Numbered from the stretch's first letter, positions 1 to 7,116 are shown. The stretch is DNA of 10,131 bases from Actinomycetota bacterium (GCA_016844415.1 JAENIX010000022.1:1-10131), one strand, 5' to 3'. Made by a program: numbers and translations. Notes: a model not told the origin generated them from the letters alone.

Positions 1-1
1 A

Positions 2-160
2 GTGAGGACGGATCTCAAGGTGATCTTCATGAGCGGGTATACGGCCAATGCCGTGCACGAATCGTTCGTCTTGATCGCAGGGATTCCGTTCCTTTCAAAA
101 CCGTTTGGCCCAGGTGCGTTGGCAAGGAAGGTAAGAGAAATACTGGATACCCCTTGTTGA
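2..160 (+). CDS. C-terminal end of a receiver-domain protein, probably a hybrid histidine kinase (partial)
   Basis: The open frame enters from the left edge and ends at TGA 158-160, leaving 52 residues. They match the last third of a response-regulator receiver domain. The beta-4 segment VIFMSGYT carries the conserved Ser/Thr switch position. The later SKPF motif carries the conserved lysine of the phosphorylation site. An amphipathic last helix follows (ARKVREILD). The 'SGYT...KPF' wording is typical of receiver domains fused to the C-terminus of PAS-type hybrid sensor kinases, so this is probably the tail of one; the kinase itself lies outside the window. The stop is 66 nt before the start of the HD-GYP gene on the same strand, so the two may be co-transcribed and act in one phosphorelay (inference). 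A stand-alone receiver protein is the alternative. Confidence 0.75.
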   Translation: MRTDLKVIFMSGYTANAVHESFVLIAGIPFLSKPFGPGALARKVREILDTPC

Positions 161-226
161 AAGACATGACGAGGCCACCCGAGGGTTGTTATTCACGGAC
201 CGGATAGATAGGAAAGGAGGGAAAGC

Positions 227-1300
227 ATGGAACGGGACGAGAGACGCGCAATTCTTGTAGTGGACGACGATCCTGCTGTTCTGGAATCGACTCGAATGAT
301 ATTGAGCGGGTTTGGGCACCTCGTATTTGCATATGGGAATCCCAAGGATGCAATGGCCAAGTTGAAAGAAAATGGCGTTTCCGTAGTATTGACAGACATA
401 AGAATGCCGGAGGAAACCGGTCTTCAATTCCTGGAGAAAATACATTCATTCAATTCCGAAATCCCAGTAATCATAATGACCGCGTATGCGGAACTCGATG
501 TGACGATTGACGCGATTCGGAAAGGCGCATTCGATTTTTTACTAAAACCCTTCAGGCCTGAAAACCTCGCCCATTCGGTAAAAAAAGCGATCGAACATTA
601 CAGGCTTAAGCAGCTTGAAAAAAACTACACCGGTACGCTTGAAAATACGGTGAGAAACAGAACCCGGGAACTGACTGATGCGCTGACGCTGGTGAAATCC
701 GCAAGCAAGGAGATCGTCGAGCGCCTTGCAGGAGTCGCCGAGTACAGAGATACGGAGACGGGCCAACATATCAAGAGGATCGGCTTGTATTCGCAAAGGA
801 TCTCCGCAGCCCTGAACATGCCGGCGGAGTTTGTCGAAGCGATCACGTTTGCAAGCATTCTTCACGATATAGGAAAGGTCGGGATCCCGGACAAAATTCT
901 CCTAAAGCCGGGTCCTCTCAACCAGGAAGAGTTCGATATCATCAAAACCCACACGGAAATCGGTTGGAAGATGCTCTCAGGATCTTCCTATCCAGGGATT
1001 CCAATGGCGACTTCCATCGCCCTGAATCACCACGAAAGGATGGACGGTCGCGGGTATCCTCGGGGGCTGAAAGGGAAAGAGACACCGATCGAGGGTAGGA
1101 TCGTAATGCTCGTCGATCAATATGATGCCTTAAGAAGTGATCGACCATACAAATACGGGTTTGACCACGATAAATCATACAGGATCATCACAGAAGGAGA
1201 TGGGAGGACATCGCCGGAGCATTTCGACCCGAACGTTCTGGACGCGTTTGTCCGCGTTGCGCCGGAGTTCGACAGAATATTTTGTGGGTTGCGCGGATAA
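227..1300 (+). CDS. Two-component response regulator with HD-GYP output domain (RpfG-type cyclic-di-GMP phosphodiesterase)
   Basis: This 357-residue cytoplasmic protein is complete. Residues 8-125 form a receiver domain with acidic pocket D13-D15, phospho-acceptor D57 (TDIRMP), T85 and K107 (LLKPF). Residues 126-165 look like a helical linker. Residues 165-345 form an HD-GYP domain: H181 and R184 (GQHIKRI), the HD pair H213-D214 followed by GK at 216-217, H242, the HHExxDGxGYP signature at 268-278 and D297. All residues expected for metal binding and catalysis are present, so it should hydrolyse cyclic-di-GMP when phosphorylated; this is known for the family and not shown here. The ATG is preceded by GGAGG at about 216-220, which fixes the start. 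GC (about 48% in sampled lines) and arginine codon use (15 of 26 are AGA/AGG) differ from the genes to the right. The partner kinase is probably the truncated gene to the left. Confidence 0.93.
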   Translation: MERDERRAILVVDDDPAVLESTRMILSGFGHLVFAYGNPKDAMAKLKENGVSVVLTDIRMPEETGLQFLEKIHSFNSEIPVIIMTAYAELDVTIDAIRKGAFDFLLKPFRPENLAHSVKKAIEHYRLKQLEKNYTGTLENTVRNRTRELTDALTLVKSASKEIVERLAGVAEYRDTETGQHIKRIGLYSQRISAALNMPAEFVEAITFASILHDIGKVGIPDKILLKPGPLNQEEFDIIKTHTEIGWKMLSGSSYPGIPMATSIALNHHERMDGRGYPRGLKGKETPIEGRIVMLVDQYDALRSDRPYKYGFDHDKSYRIITEGDGRTSPEHFDPNVLDAFVRVAPEFDRIFCGLRG

Positions 1301-1331
1301 CTGACGCAGTATCTCGATTAAAGAAGAAGTC

Positions 1332-1408
1332 TGGCGCCCCCGGGGTGACTCGAACACCCGGCAAACGGTTTAGGAAACCGCTGCTCTATCCACCTGAGCT
1401 ACGGGGGC
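1332..1408 (-). tRNA. tRNA-Arg, anticodon CCU (reads AGG)
   Basis: Read on the minus strand, the 77-nt sequence folds as a standard cloverleaf. The acceptor stem pairs GCCCCCG with CGGGGGC. The D-stem is GCTC/GAGC, and the anticodon stem is GCGGT/ACCGT around loop TTCCTAA. The T-arm is GGGTG-TTCGAGT-CACCC. The discriminator is G and the CCA is encoded (TGG at 1332-1334 on the plus strand). The loop places CCU at positions 34-36, giving arginine and decoding AGG. The first 20 nt of the tRNA are also the last codons of apt. I see no convincing promoter directly upstream, so it is probably cut from the apt transcript. Its 3' end faces the lower-GC signalling genes. Confidence 0.95.
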
Positions 1409-1907
1409 GTGTACCCGACGCTTTCCGACCCTTTTCCCGCCCTTTCAGCTCCGTCAGCTCGGCCAGGAAACAGCACTCCACTATTTCCGCGCCGAGTTTT
1501 TCCAGAAGCCCTACCACGGCCGCCATCGTCCCCCCCGTCGCGAGCACGTCGTCCGCCACGATCACCCGCATCCCGGGCCTTATGGCGTCTGCGTGGATCT
1601 CCAGCCGGTCCTTCCCGTACTCGAGATCGTACGTCGCGGAAACGGTGCGGTGCGGCAGCTTCCCCGGCTTGCGCACGAGGAGAACCCCGATCCCCAGCTT
1701 GTACGCCATCGCCGCTCCCATGATGAATCCCCTCGCCTCCACGCCCACGACCGCATCGATCCCTTTGTCGAAATGGCGGTGGGCCATGAGATCAATCGCG
1801 CGCTGGAACGAGGAGCTGTCGGACAGCAGCGTGGTGATGTCCTTGAACTGGATTCCCTTCTTTGGGAAATCCGGTATGTTCCGTATTTTATTCTTAAGCT
1901 GTCTCAT
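1386..1907 (-). CDS. apt: Adenine phosphoribosyltransferase
   Basis: This cytoplasmic purine-salvage enzyme converts adenine and PRPP to AMP and pyrophosphate. The 173-residue product has the family's usual length. It opens with [18 protein letters not shown], and carries VVGVEARGF at about 53-61 and an LVRKPGKLP flexible-loop region at 77-85. The PRPP-binding motif [14 protein letters not shown] lies at 115-128. The ATG at 1905-1907 follows a purine-rich stretch (AAGGATGG) about 9-16 nt upstream; the conserved N-terminus leaves no reason to move the start. The last seven residues (RPRSSGG) and the TAG stop come from the 5' part of tRNA-Arg, an unusual overlap of 23 nt. A 78-nt gap separates apt from pcm and contains a candidate promoter, so apt and tRNA-Arg may form their own unit. 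Confidence 0.95.
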   Translation of the reverse strand: MRQLKNKIRNIPDFPKKGIQFKDITTLLSDSSSFQRAIDLMAHRHFDKGIDAVVGVEARGFIMGAAMAYKLGIGVLLVRKPGKLPHRTVSATYDLEYGKDRLEIHADAIRPGMRVIVADDVLATGGTMAAVVGLLEKLGAEIVECCFLAELTELKGREKGRKASGTRPRSSGG

Positions 1908-1933
1908 CCCGGATCATCCATCCTTTTCAGAGG

Positions 1934-1962
1934 ATTTTACCCGAAATTTTCGCTTATGTCCG
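1934..1962 (-). promoter_or_regulatory. Candidate sigma-70 promoter for apt and tRNA-Arg
   Basis: On the minus strand, CGGACA (plus 1957-1962, four of six matches to TTGACA with the GACA core) and TAAAAT (plus 1934-1939, five of six matches to TATAAT) are 17 nt apart. A start site near 1927 would give a leader of about 20 nt before the apt ATG. The pair lies in the pcm-apt gap, the longest gap between protein genes on this strand apart from the one holding tRNA-Pro. The match is by eye only. Confidence 0.5.
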
Positions 1963-1985
1963 CACTGCAGCGCTGCTCTGCCCCG

Positions 1986-2636
1986 TCAATCGGGAAATCC
2001 GAATTCCCCGATAAGCGGAACGAACCGGCACCCGCCAAGGAAGTCCTTCCGTTCCTTTCCGGACTCCTTCGTCACCCGCACGAGATCCTGCTCCCATCTT
2101 CCCCCAATCGGGATCACGATGATGCCGCCCTCCGAAAGTTGCTCGAATAGAGGCGGAGGAACGCCGGGAGCCGCGGCGGTGACGATGATCCGGTCGAAGG
2201 GCGCCTCATCGGGAATCCCGGTGCTTCCGTCCCCCGTCCGGAACCGTACGTTATCCACTCCCGATTCCCGAAGCGTTATTTCCGCGGATGCCTGAAGCGT
2301 GGATAAGCGCTCGACGGTTACCACTTCCTTCGCCAGGCGGCACAGTATGGCCGTCTGGTAGCCGGAGCCGGTGCCGATTTCAAGCACCTTCTCCGTTCCG
2401 GCGAGCCTTAAGGCCGCTGTCATTTCCGCTACTATGTATGGCTGGGATATCGTCTGGCCGTCTCCTATGGGAAGAGGCCCGTCGTCGTACGCACGCGCCG
2501 AAAGATTGGATGGGACGAAAAGATGACGCGGTGTTCCTCCCATCACGGCCAGGAGGCGTTCGTCCCGTATTCCCCGGGCGCGGATCTGTTCCGCCACCAT
2601 CCGGTGGCGCTTCACCGCAAACTGGTCTTTCACCAT
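1986..2636 (-). CDS. pcm: Protein-L-isoaspartate O-methyltransferase
   Basis: Pcm uses S-adenosylmethionine to methylate isoaspartyl residues in aged proteins, starting their repair. The 216-residue length is normal for the family. Visible motifs are the substrate-side segment LPIGDGQTISQPYIVAEM (55-72), the SAM-binding motif VLEIGTGSGYQTA (84-96), the acidic end of the next strand VERL (108-111), and FDRIIVTAAAP (about 146-156), the family's post-motif. The ATG at 2634-2636 overlaps the end of surE by 7 nt, which implies translational coupling; the second codon is GTG and could in principle serve instead. surE-pcm pairing is a common stress-survival arrangement in proteobacteria. No signal peptide or membrane segment is seen. 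Confidence 0.95.
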   Translation of the reverse strand: MVKDQFAVKRHRMVAEQIRARGIRDERLLAVMGGTPRHLFVPSNLSARAYDDGPLPIGDGQTISQPYIVAEMTAALRLAGTEKVLEIGTGSGYQTAILCRLAKEVVTVERLSTLQASAEITLRESGVDNVRFRTGDGSTGIPDEAPFDRIIVTAAAPGVPPPLFEQLSEGGIIVIPIGGRWEQDLVRVTKESGKERKDFLGGCRFVPLIGEFGFPD

Positions 2637-3388
2637 TTCCAGCGCCGGAGCGCACTCATGGAAGCGTAGTTTGTGAAGTCGAGGTGAACCGGTGTCACGG
2701 AAATGTATTTCTGCTCGACTGCCTCGAGATCGGATCCGGGAATATCCACCCGGCTCGGGTTGTCCCCGCCGATCCAGTAGTATTTCCTGCCGCGCGGATC
2801 CTTTTTCGTGACGATGGAATTCTCGTAGATCCTCTTTCCCTGCCGGGTGACCCGCACCCCACGGATTTCCTCCTTCGGGATGTTAGGCAGATTGATGTTC
2901 AACAGCGTGTCTTTCGGAAGTCCGTGCCGAAGCACTTTCCTTGCGACGCGAAGCGAAAACTCCGCGGCGTCGTGGAATTGGAACCTCTTGCGTGAAGCCA
3001 GTGAAACGGCGATCGATGGTATGCCGAGGATCGTCCCTTCCATCGCGGCGGACACCGTCCCCGAATACGTGATGTCGTCCCCCATGTTCGTCCCCTTGTT
3101 TATTCCGGACGCCAGCAGGGCAATTTTCTTCTTCTTCAATATCCCGTTCACCGCGAGGTACACGCAATCGGTCGGGGTCCCGTCCACGGCGTAGACTCGG
3201 GGTCCCAGTTTCTCGTATCTAAGAGGGTGCGCAAGGGTAAGGGCATGGCTGGCGGCGCTGCGCTCCCGGTCGGGAGCGACGATGTACACGGTCCCGAGTA
3301 CGCGAAGCGCTTCGGCGAGGGCGAGGATCCCTTCCGATCGAACACCGTCGTCGTTGCATACCAGGATTATGGGAGAGAGTCGCTTCAA
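2630..3388 (-). CDS. surE: 5'/3'-nucleotidase SurE
   Basis: SurE removes phosphate from nucleoside monophosphates (and exopolyphosphate in some species) using a divalent metal. The 252-residue protein has the family's metal site: D13-D14 in CNDDG, S44 in the signature APDRERSAASHALT, and N97 in SGINKG, followed by NMGDDITYSGTVSAAMEG (101-118). The usual 'VNDDG' is 'CNDDG' here, a mild substitution. The start is TTG at 3386-3388. The only in-frame codons between it and an upstream TAA include no ATG, GTG or TTG, and GAG lies 5 nt before it. The gene begins 31 nt after the encoded CCA of tRNA-Pro, with no terminator in between, so it is probably transcribed from the tRNA promoter. It overlaps pcm by 7 nt. 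Confidence 0.94.
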   Translation of the reverse strand: MKRLSPIILVCNDDGVRSEGILALAEALRVLGTVYIVAPDRERSAASHALTLAHPLRYEKLGPRVYAVDGTPTDCVYLAVNGILKKKKIALLASGINKGTNMGDDITYSGTVSAAMEGTILGIPSIAVSLASRKRFQFHDAAEFSLRVARKVLRHGLPKDTLLNINLPNIPKEEIRGVRVTRQGKRIYENSIVTKKDPRGRKYYWIGGDNPSRVDIPGSDLEAVEQKYISVTPVHLDFTNYASMSALRRWKW

Positions 3389-3419
3389 TTCAGCTCGATG
3401 GATTTGTTATGGAAGAAAT

Positions 3420-3497
<78 letters not shown>

Positions 3498-3509
3498 CCC
3501 AGGGGAAGC

Positions 3510-3538
3510 ATATTACCCGTCCGGACTTCCGTTGTCAC
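3510..3538 (-). promoter_or_regulatory. Candidate sigma-70 promoter for tRNA-Pro and surE-pcm
   Basis: On the minus strand, GTGACA (plus 3533-3538, five of six matches to TTGACA) and TAATAT (plus 3510-3515, four of six to TATAAT) are exactly 17 nt apart. The predicted start near 3503 lies about 7 nt before the mature 5' end of tRNA-Pro, a typical tRNA leader. The spacer contains the 8-bp palindrome GTCCGGAC, which could be chance. It sits in the 68-nt gap after the cupin gene. Confidence 0.6.
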
Positions 3539-3564
3539 GCCAAATCTGCCTTCACCTGTTGTTA

Positions 3565-3975
3565 TCACCGCGCGCGTCCGAAGTCGTCCTCGATCCGCTC
3601 GATGTCGTCCTCGCCGAAGTACTCTCCCCTCTGCACCTCTATTATAACGAGGTCCTTCCTGCCGACATTCTGAACCCTGTGCAGCATCCCTGCCGGAATA
3701 TCGACGGAAGATCCATCTTCGACCTTCACCTGCTTTTTCCCCCTTGTCACGAGACCAGTTCCGGAAACCACGTGCCAGTGCTCGGTGCGGAAACGATGCC
3801 TCTGCAGGCTCATCCTTCGTCCCGCCGACACTACGAGCCGCTTGACCTTGTGGTCCATCTCGTCCGCCAGAACGGTGAAGCTGCCCCAGGGGCGCCAGGA
3901 TTCCACCCAGGGGCCGTCGGAGATCGTTTTACGGGCCTGCGGCACGGATTTGCGTTTCTTCGGCTTTTCCTGCAT
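3565..3975 (-). CDS. Stand-alone cupin related to the C-terminal domain of type II mannose-6-phosphate isomerase
   Basis: The 136-residue protein begins with a basic stretch (residues 1-16) and then matches one cupin barrel. RPWGSFTVL at 28-36 opens the fold, LQRHRFRTEHWHVVSGTG at 57-74 is the first metal-binding cupin motif (H60, E65, H66, H68), and IPAGMLHRVQN at 93-103 carries H99. The end, IEVQRGEYFGEDDIERIEDDFGR, is the closing signature of type II phosphomannose isomerase / mannose-1-phosphate guanylyltransferase proteins. The guanylyltransferase half is absent, so a GDP-mannose role is not assured; isomerase activity, or mannose/phospho-sugar binding, is inference. The ATG has AGGG 9 nt upstream. 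It follows the MerR gene by 41 nt and precedes the tRNA-Pro promoter, so it is likely the last gene of the translation operon. No signal peptide is seen. Confidence 0.88.
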   Translation of the reverse strand: MQEKPKKRKSVPQARKTISDGPWVESWRPWGSFTVLADEMDHKVKRLVVSAGRRMSLQRHRFRTEHWHVVSGTGLVTRGKKQVKVEDGSSVDIPAGMLHRVQNVGRKDLVIIEVQRGEYFGEDDIERIEDDFGRAR

Positions 3976-4016
3976 AGGTTCGGACCCTGTGCGAGCGCCT
4001 GGAATCGGCGGGGGGA

Positions 4017-4373
4017 TCAGTTTTTCAGCATCTCCCGGATCTGGCCCAGATCTTTCTTCACCTTCTGGAGGAGGACTTTTTGGGTCTTTTCTTCCAGCCC
4101 AAGATCAAGCTGTTTGGTCTTTCTTTTCGACCCTTCCTTTAACTTCTTCTGCGCCCCCTCGATGGTGAACCGCTCTTCGTAGAGAAGCCGCCTTATTTCA
4201 ATAAGGGTATCCAGTTCCTGGCGATTGTAGACGCGATGTTTCGAACGGTTTTTCGAGGGGGTCAGACGGAACTCGGATTCCCAGAAACGCACGACGTAGG
4301 GCTGTACGCCGAGGATCTCGCCGACCTCACCGATCTTGAAATAGAACTTGTCCGGAACCGTGGGCCTCGTCAC
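4017..4373 (-). CDS. MerR-family DNA-binding regulator
   Basis: The 118-residue protein has an N-terminal winged-helix domain of the MerR type. FKIGEVGEILGVQPYVVRFWESEF at about 12-35 forms the helix-turn-helix and KHRVYNRQEL at about 45-54 the wing. IRRLLYEERFTIEGAQKKLKE follows. The remainder (about 81-118) is charged and helical, suitable for a dimerising coil. There is no cysteine at all, so it is not a metal or redox sensor like MerR, ZntR or SoxR, and no ligand domain is attached. The start is GTG at 4371-4373, with AGGGG about 5 nt upstream. It lies 20 nt after ihfA. This small MerR-type protein next to ihfA and pheT is, to my knowledge, a recurring neighbour in Geobacter-like genomes; its targets are unknown. 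Confidence 0.9.
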   Translation of the reverse strand: MTRPTVPDKFYFKIGEVGEILGVQPYVVRFWESEFRLTPSKNRSKHRVYNRQELDTLIEIRRLLYEERFTIEGAQKKLKEGSKRKTKQLDLGLEEKTQKVLLQKVKKDLGQIREMLKN

Positions 4374-4393
4374 TGGCGCCCCTGGAGTACGTT

Positions 4394-4681
4394 TCAGGAT
4401 TTCTTGTCGTTGATATGCGCTTTCAGGATCTGGCTCGGCCTGAAAGTGAGCACACGTCGCGCCGTGATCTGGATGTCGTCCCCCGTCTGGGGATTACGCC
4501 CCTTGCGCGGACGCTTGTCGCGCAGGATGAAGTTGCCGAAGCCGGATATCTTGATTTTCTCACCGCTTTTCAAGCTGTTTTTCATGGTATCGAAAATCGC
4601 TTCCACGATATCCTGCGACTCCTTCTTCGAAAGCCCGCCCACCTTTTCGTAGACGATCTCCACCAACTCAGCCTTCGTCAT
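4394..4681 (-). CDS. ihfA: Integration host factor alpha subunit
   Basis: This 95-residue protein belongs to the HU/IHF family of DNA-bending proteins, which act as dimers on the nucleoid, in recombination and at sigma-54 promoters. It shows the full fold: helices in MTKAELVEIVYEKVG and SKKESQDIVEAIFDTMKNSL, the GEKIKISGFGNF strand pair at 40-51, and the DNA-arm motif GRNPQTG at 61-67 whose proline (P64) inserts into the minor groove. RRVLTFRPSQILK at about 75-87 closes the saddle. Position just after pheT, as for E. coli ihfA, favours the alpha subunit over HU or IHF-beta. A strong site (GGAGGGAGG) ends 5 nt before the ATG. It follows pheT by 23 nt and is probably co-transcribed with it. Confidence 0.94.
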   Translation of the reverse strand: MTKAELVEIVYEKVGGLSKKESQDIVEAIFDTMKNSLKSGEKIKISGFGNFILRDKRPRKGRNPQTGDDIQITARRVLTFRPSQILKAHINDKKS

Positions 4682-4704
4682 TCAATCCTCCCTCCCGGCG
4701 CGTC

Positions 4705-7116
4705 TTACGACGTGCGAATTTTGCCGCCGAAGCGATTCTCCAATATTTTTACTATCTTGGTATGTATACTATTAACTTCGGCATCAGTCAAGGTTCTGTC
4801 AAACGGTTGTATTTTAACGCGAAACGCCACGCTCTTGCTCCCTTTTTCGATCTTTTCCCCCTCGTAAACATCGAATACAGTTGCGGATTCTATTTCTTCG
4901 GATAGCCCGGAAACCATGGCCAGCACGTCTCCGACGGGCACCTGGCCGGACAGGACGCAGGCGAAATCCCGGACAACGGGGGGGAATTTGGGAACAGCCT
5001 TGAATTGGGCGGCGGGACGCCTGTCCCCCAATGCCGCTTCCATCCTGATTTCGCCGTAATAGACCGTGCCTGGGATCTCAAGCGCGGAGGAGAGCTCCCG
5101 TCGGACCGCTCCCACCCATCCCACGATTTCGCCATCCATGATTATTTCGGCGGCTCTCCCCTGCGCGAGAAAAGGCTTCGAAACCGTGGGGACGTAATGG
5201 ACCGGTTTCGTCATGAGAAAATCAAGCAGGGACGACGCGGTCGCCTTCGCGTCGAAAAAATCGACGGCGCTCTGCCCTCCGCTCCAGTTTTCAGGAAGCC
5301 GTTTTCCGTATAATGCGAACCCGATGCGCGGTTCCTCGAAATGCCCCGCCGCCAGCGACTTCCCGAACGCCTTACCCGTCTCGAATAGCCGGATGTCCTC
5401 CTGGAACCTTCGAAGGTTCGACGACACGTTGTGAAGTAGTCCCATAAGCAGGTGGGGGCGCATCATCGTTGTGTCGTCGGAAATGGGATTGGAGAGCCGC
5501 ATCGCGTCCGCAGCATCGAATCCCAGCAACGAGGCATGTTTTCCCCATTCTTTTTCGGGAACGAACGAGAAGTTGATAGCCTGCGTAAATCCCTGCCCCT
5601 TGAGGAATTCGGAGGCATCTTCGACGACCCTGACGAAACGGTCGTCCGGAGAGAAATCCGGCGCAGCCGATTCGGGGTATGTCGTGGGAATCCTGTCATA
5701 TCCGGTTATGCGGGCGACCTCCTCCACCAGGTCGATCTCCCGCTCGATGTCGAAACGGTGCGGCGGGACACCGACGGTCCAGGAGGCTTCTCCTTCGCGG
5801 CGCACCGAAAACCCGAGGCGCCCGAACACCCCCTCGCATTCCTGCCCGGGGCACTCCATGCCGAGAATCCTGCTTGCCCTTGCCGGGCGGAAAGGCACGG
5901 ACCGGGTGAAATCCCTCCCTCCTCCGATATCGAATGTTCCGCTCGCGACGGAAAAGGAGGCAAATCGCGAAAGGAGGGAAACCGCCCGGTCGGCGGCGTA
6001 CATCGTCCCGCCAGGGTCGACCCCGCGTTCGAAGCGGTATGAAGACTCGGTCGACAGCCCGAGCCGCCTCGACGTCCAACGGATGGATGCGGGCGCGAAA
6101 TGCGCGCTTTCGAAGAGAACGCGCGTCGTCGTGGGAAGCACCTCGGTGTTCTGCCCTCCCATCACTCCCGCAACCGCCACGGGTCCGTCGCCGTCCCAGA
6201 TGAGCAGCATCTCCGGAAGGATCTCCCGCGCGGCTCCGTCCAGGGTGACATAGGTTCGGGGGACGCCCGATCGTTTCACGTCGATCTTCCGGCCCGCCAG
6301 GCGGTCCAGGTCGAACGCGTGCATCGGCTGGCCGAGCTCCAGCAGGAGGTAATTGGTGATATCGACGATGTTGTTTATCGGTCTGACGCCGCAAAGCGAT
6401 AGGCGGCGCTGCATCCAGTCCGGAGACGGGGCGATCGTCACGTCGGAAATCACGCGCGCTGAATAGCGCGGACAGAGATCGGCGTCGGTGACATCGACAG
6501 CGGCGAGATCCTCCGCCGGGGGCCCCCCGCCCTCAGTTACGGTAGCGGGGGGCATCACGACCTTCTCGCCGGTGATGGCAGCGACCTCCCGGGCTACCCC
6601 CAGGACGCTAAGGCAGTCTCCGCGGTTCGGCGTGATCTCCACGTCAAGAAGCCAGTCCGCAAGCCCGATGGCGTCGGACAATGGCTTTCCGACCTCCGTC
6701 CCGGGCGGAAGGATGATTATCCCCGCCGATTCCTCCGAAAGCCCAAGCTCCATCTCCGAGCAGAGCATTCCTTCGGAGGACTCCCCGCGGATTTTCGCCT
6801 TCTTGATTTCCATCCCATTGGGGAGTTTCGCGCCTGTGCGGGCGAGCGCCACGATGTCGCCCTGCTTCATGTTCCTCGCCCCGCAGACGATGGCGTACTC
6901 CTGTGACCCGTCGGTCACCCGGCAGAGTGAAAGCTTGTCGGCGTTCGGGTGCTGCCTCTGGGAGAGTATTTTCGCGACGACGACGTTGTCCATCCCCTCG
7001 CCAAGGAACCGGCAGGAGGAAACCTCGACCCCGGCCATCGTGAGCGCATCCTGGATGTCCGCGGCGGAAAGCCGGGTATCCACGAATTCCTTGATCCATG
7101 AATAGAGGATTTTCAC
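4705..7116 (-). CDS. pheT: Phenylalanyl-tRNA synthetase, beta subunit
   Basis: PheT is the non-catalytic half of the alpha2-beta2 PheRS; it binds tRNA-Phe and edits mischarged Tyr-tRNA. The 803-residue length is typical for the bacterial form. Domain order is the N-terminal segment with MKILYSWIKEFVD, an EMAP-II-like tRNA-binding domain (about 40-150), the B3/B4 editing region (about 210-390, with INNIVDITNYLLLELGQPMH), B5 (about 405-475), a synthetase-core-like domain (about 480-680), and the FDX-ACB anticodon-binding domain (about 707-801, with PKFPPVVRDFA). The start is GTG at 7114-7116, preceded by AGGGACAGG and matching the family's N-terminus. The frame stays open to 7383 but the extra residues overlap pheS and match nothing expected. 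It lies 32 nt after pheS. Confidence 0.97.
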   Translation of the reverse strand: MKILYSWIKEFVDTRLSAADIQDALTMAGVEVSSCRFLGEGMDNVVVAKILSQRQHPNADKLSLCRVTDGSQEYAIVCGARNMKQGDIVALARTGAKLPNGMEIKKAKIRGESSEGMLCSEMELGLSEESAGIIILPPGTEVGKPLSDAIGLADWLLDVEITPNRGDCLSVLGVAREVAAITGEKVVMPPATVTEGGGPPAEDLAAVDVTDADLCPRYSARVISDVTIAPSPDWMQRRLSLCGVRPINNIVDITNYLLLELGQPMHAFDLDRLAGRKIDVKRSGVPRTYVTLDGAAREILPEMLLIWDGDGPVAVAGVMGGQNTEVLPTTTRVLFESAHFAPASIRWTSRRLGLSTESSYRFERGVDPGGTMYAADRAVSLLSRFASFSVASGTFDIGGGRDFTRSVPFRPARASRILGMECPGQECEGVFGRLGFSVRREGEASWTVGVPPHRFDIEREIDLVEEVARITGYDRIPTTYPESAAPDFSPDDRFVRVVEDASEFLKGQGFTQAINFSFVPEKEWGKHASLLGFDAADAMRLSNPISDDTTMMRPHLLMGLLHNVSSNLRRFQEDIRLFETGKAFGKSLAAGHFEEPRIGFALYGKRLPENWSGGQSAVDFFDAKATASSLLDFLMTKPVHYVPTVSKPFLAQGRAAEIIMDGEIVGWVGAVRRELSSALEIPGTVYYGEIRMEAALGDRRPAAQFKAVPKFPPVVRDFACVLSGQVPVGDVLAMVSGLSEEIESATVFDVYEGEKIEKGSKSVAFRVKIQPFDRTLTDAEVNSIHTKIVKILENRFGGKIRTS

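Noticed and set aside
186..210. Possible promoter TTGTTA / TAGATA for the HD-GYP gene
   Set aside because: The spacer is only 13 nt, too short for a sigma-70 promoter; the gene may be read from upstream.
1301..1331. Terminator between the convergent HD-GYP gene and tRNA-Arg
   Set aside because: No hairpin followed by a T-run is visible on either strand in this 31-nt gap.
1965..1976. Palindrome GCAGCGCTGC after pcm as a transcription terminator
   Set aside because: It has no loop to form a stable hairpin of useful length and no following T-run.
1282..2295. A 337-codon open frame on the + strand across tRNA-Arg, apt and pcm
   Set aside because: It is antisense to a tRNA and two conserved enzymes, and its composition (Ser, Pro and Arg rich) is that of a shadow frame.
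3521..3528. Palindrome GTCCGGAC between the tRNA-Pro promoter boxes as an operator
   Set aside because: Eight bases in GC-rich DNA can arise by chance and no second copy or known regulator site supports it.
3976..4016. The 41-nt merR-cupin gap as a remnant tRNA or small RNA
   Set aside because: It is too short, shows no cloverleaf pairing and is adequately explained as the cupin leader with AGGG as ribosome binding site.
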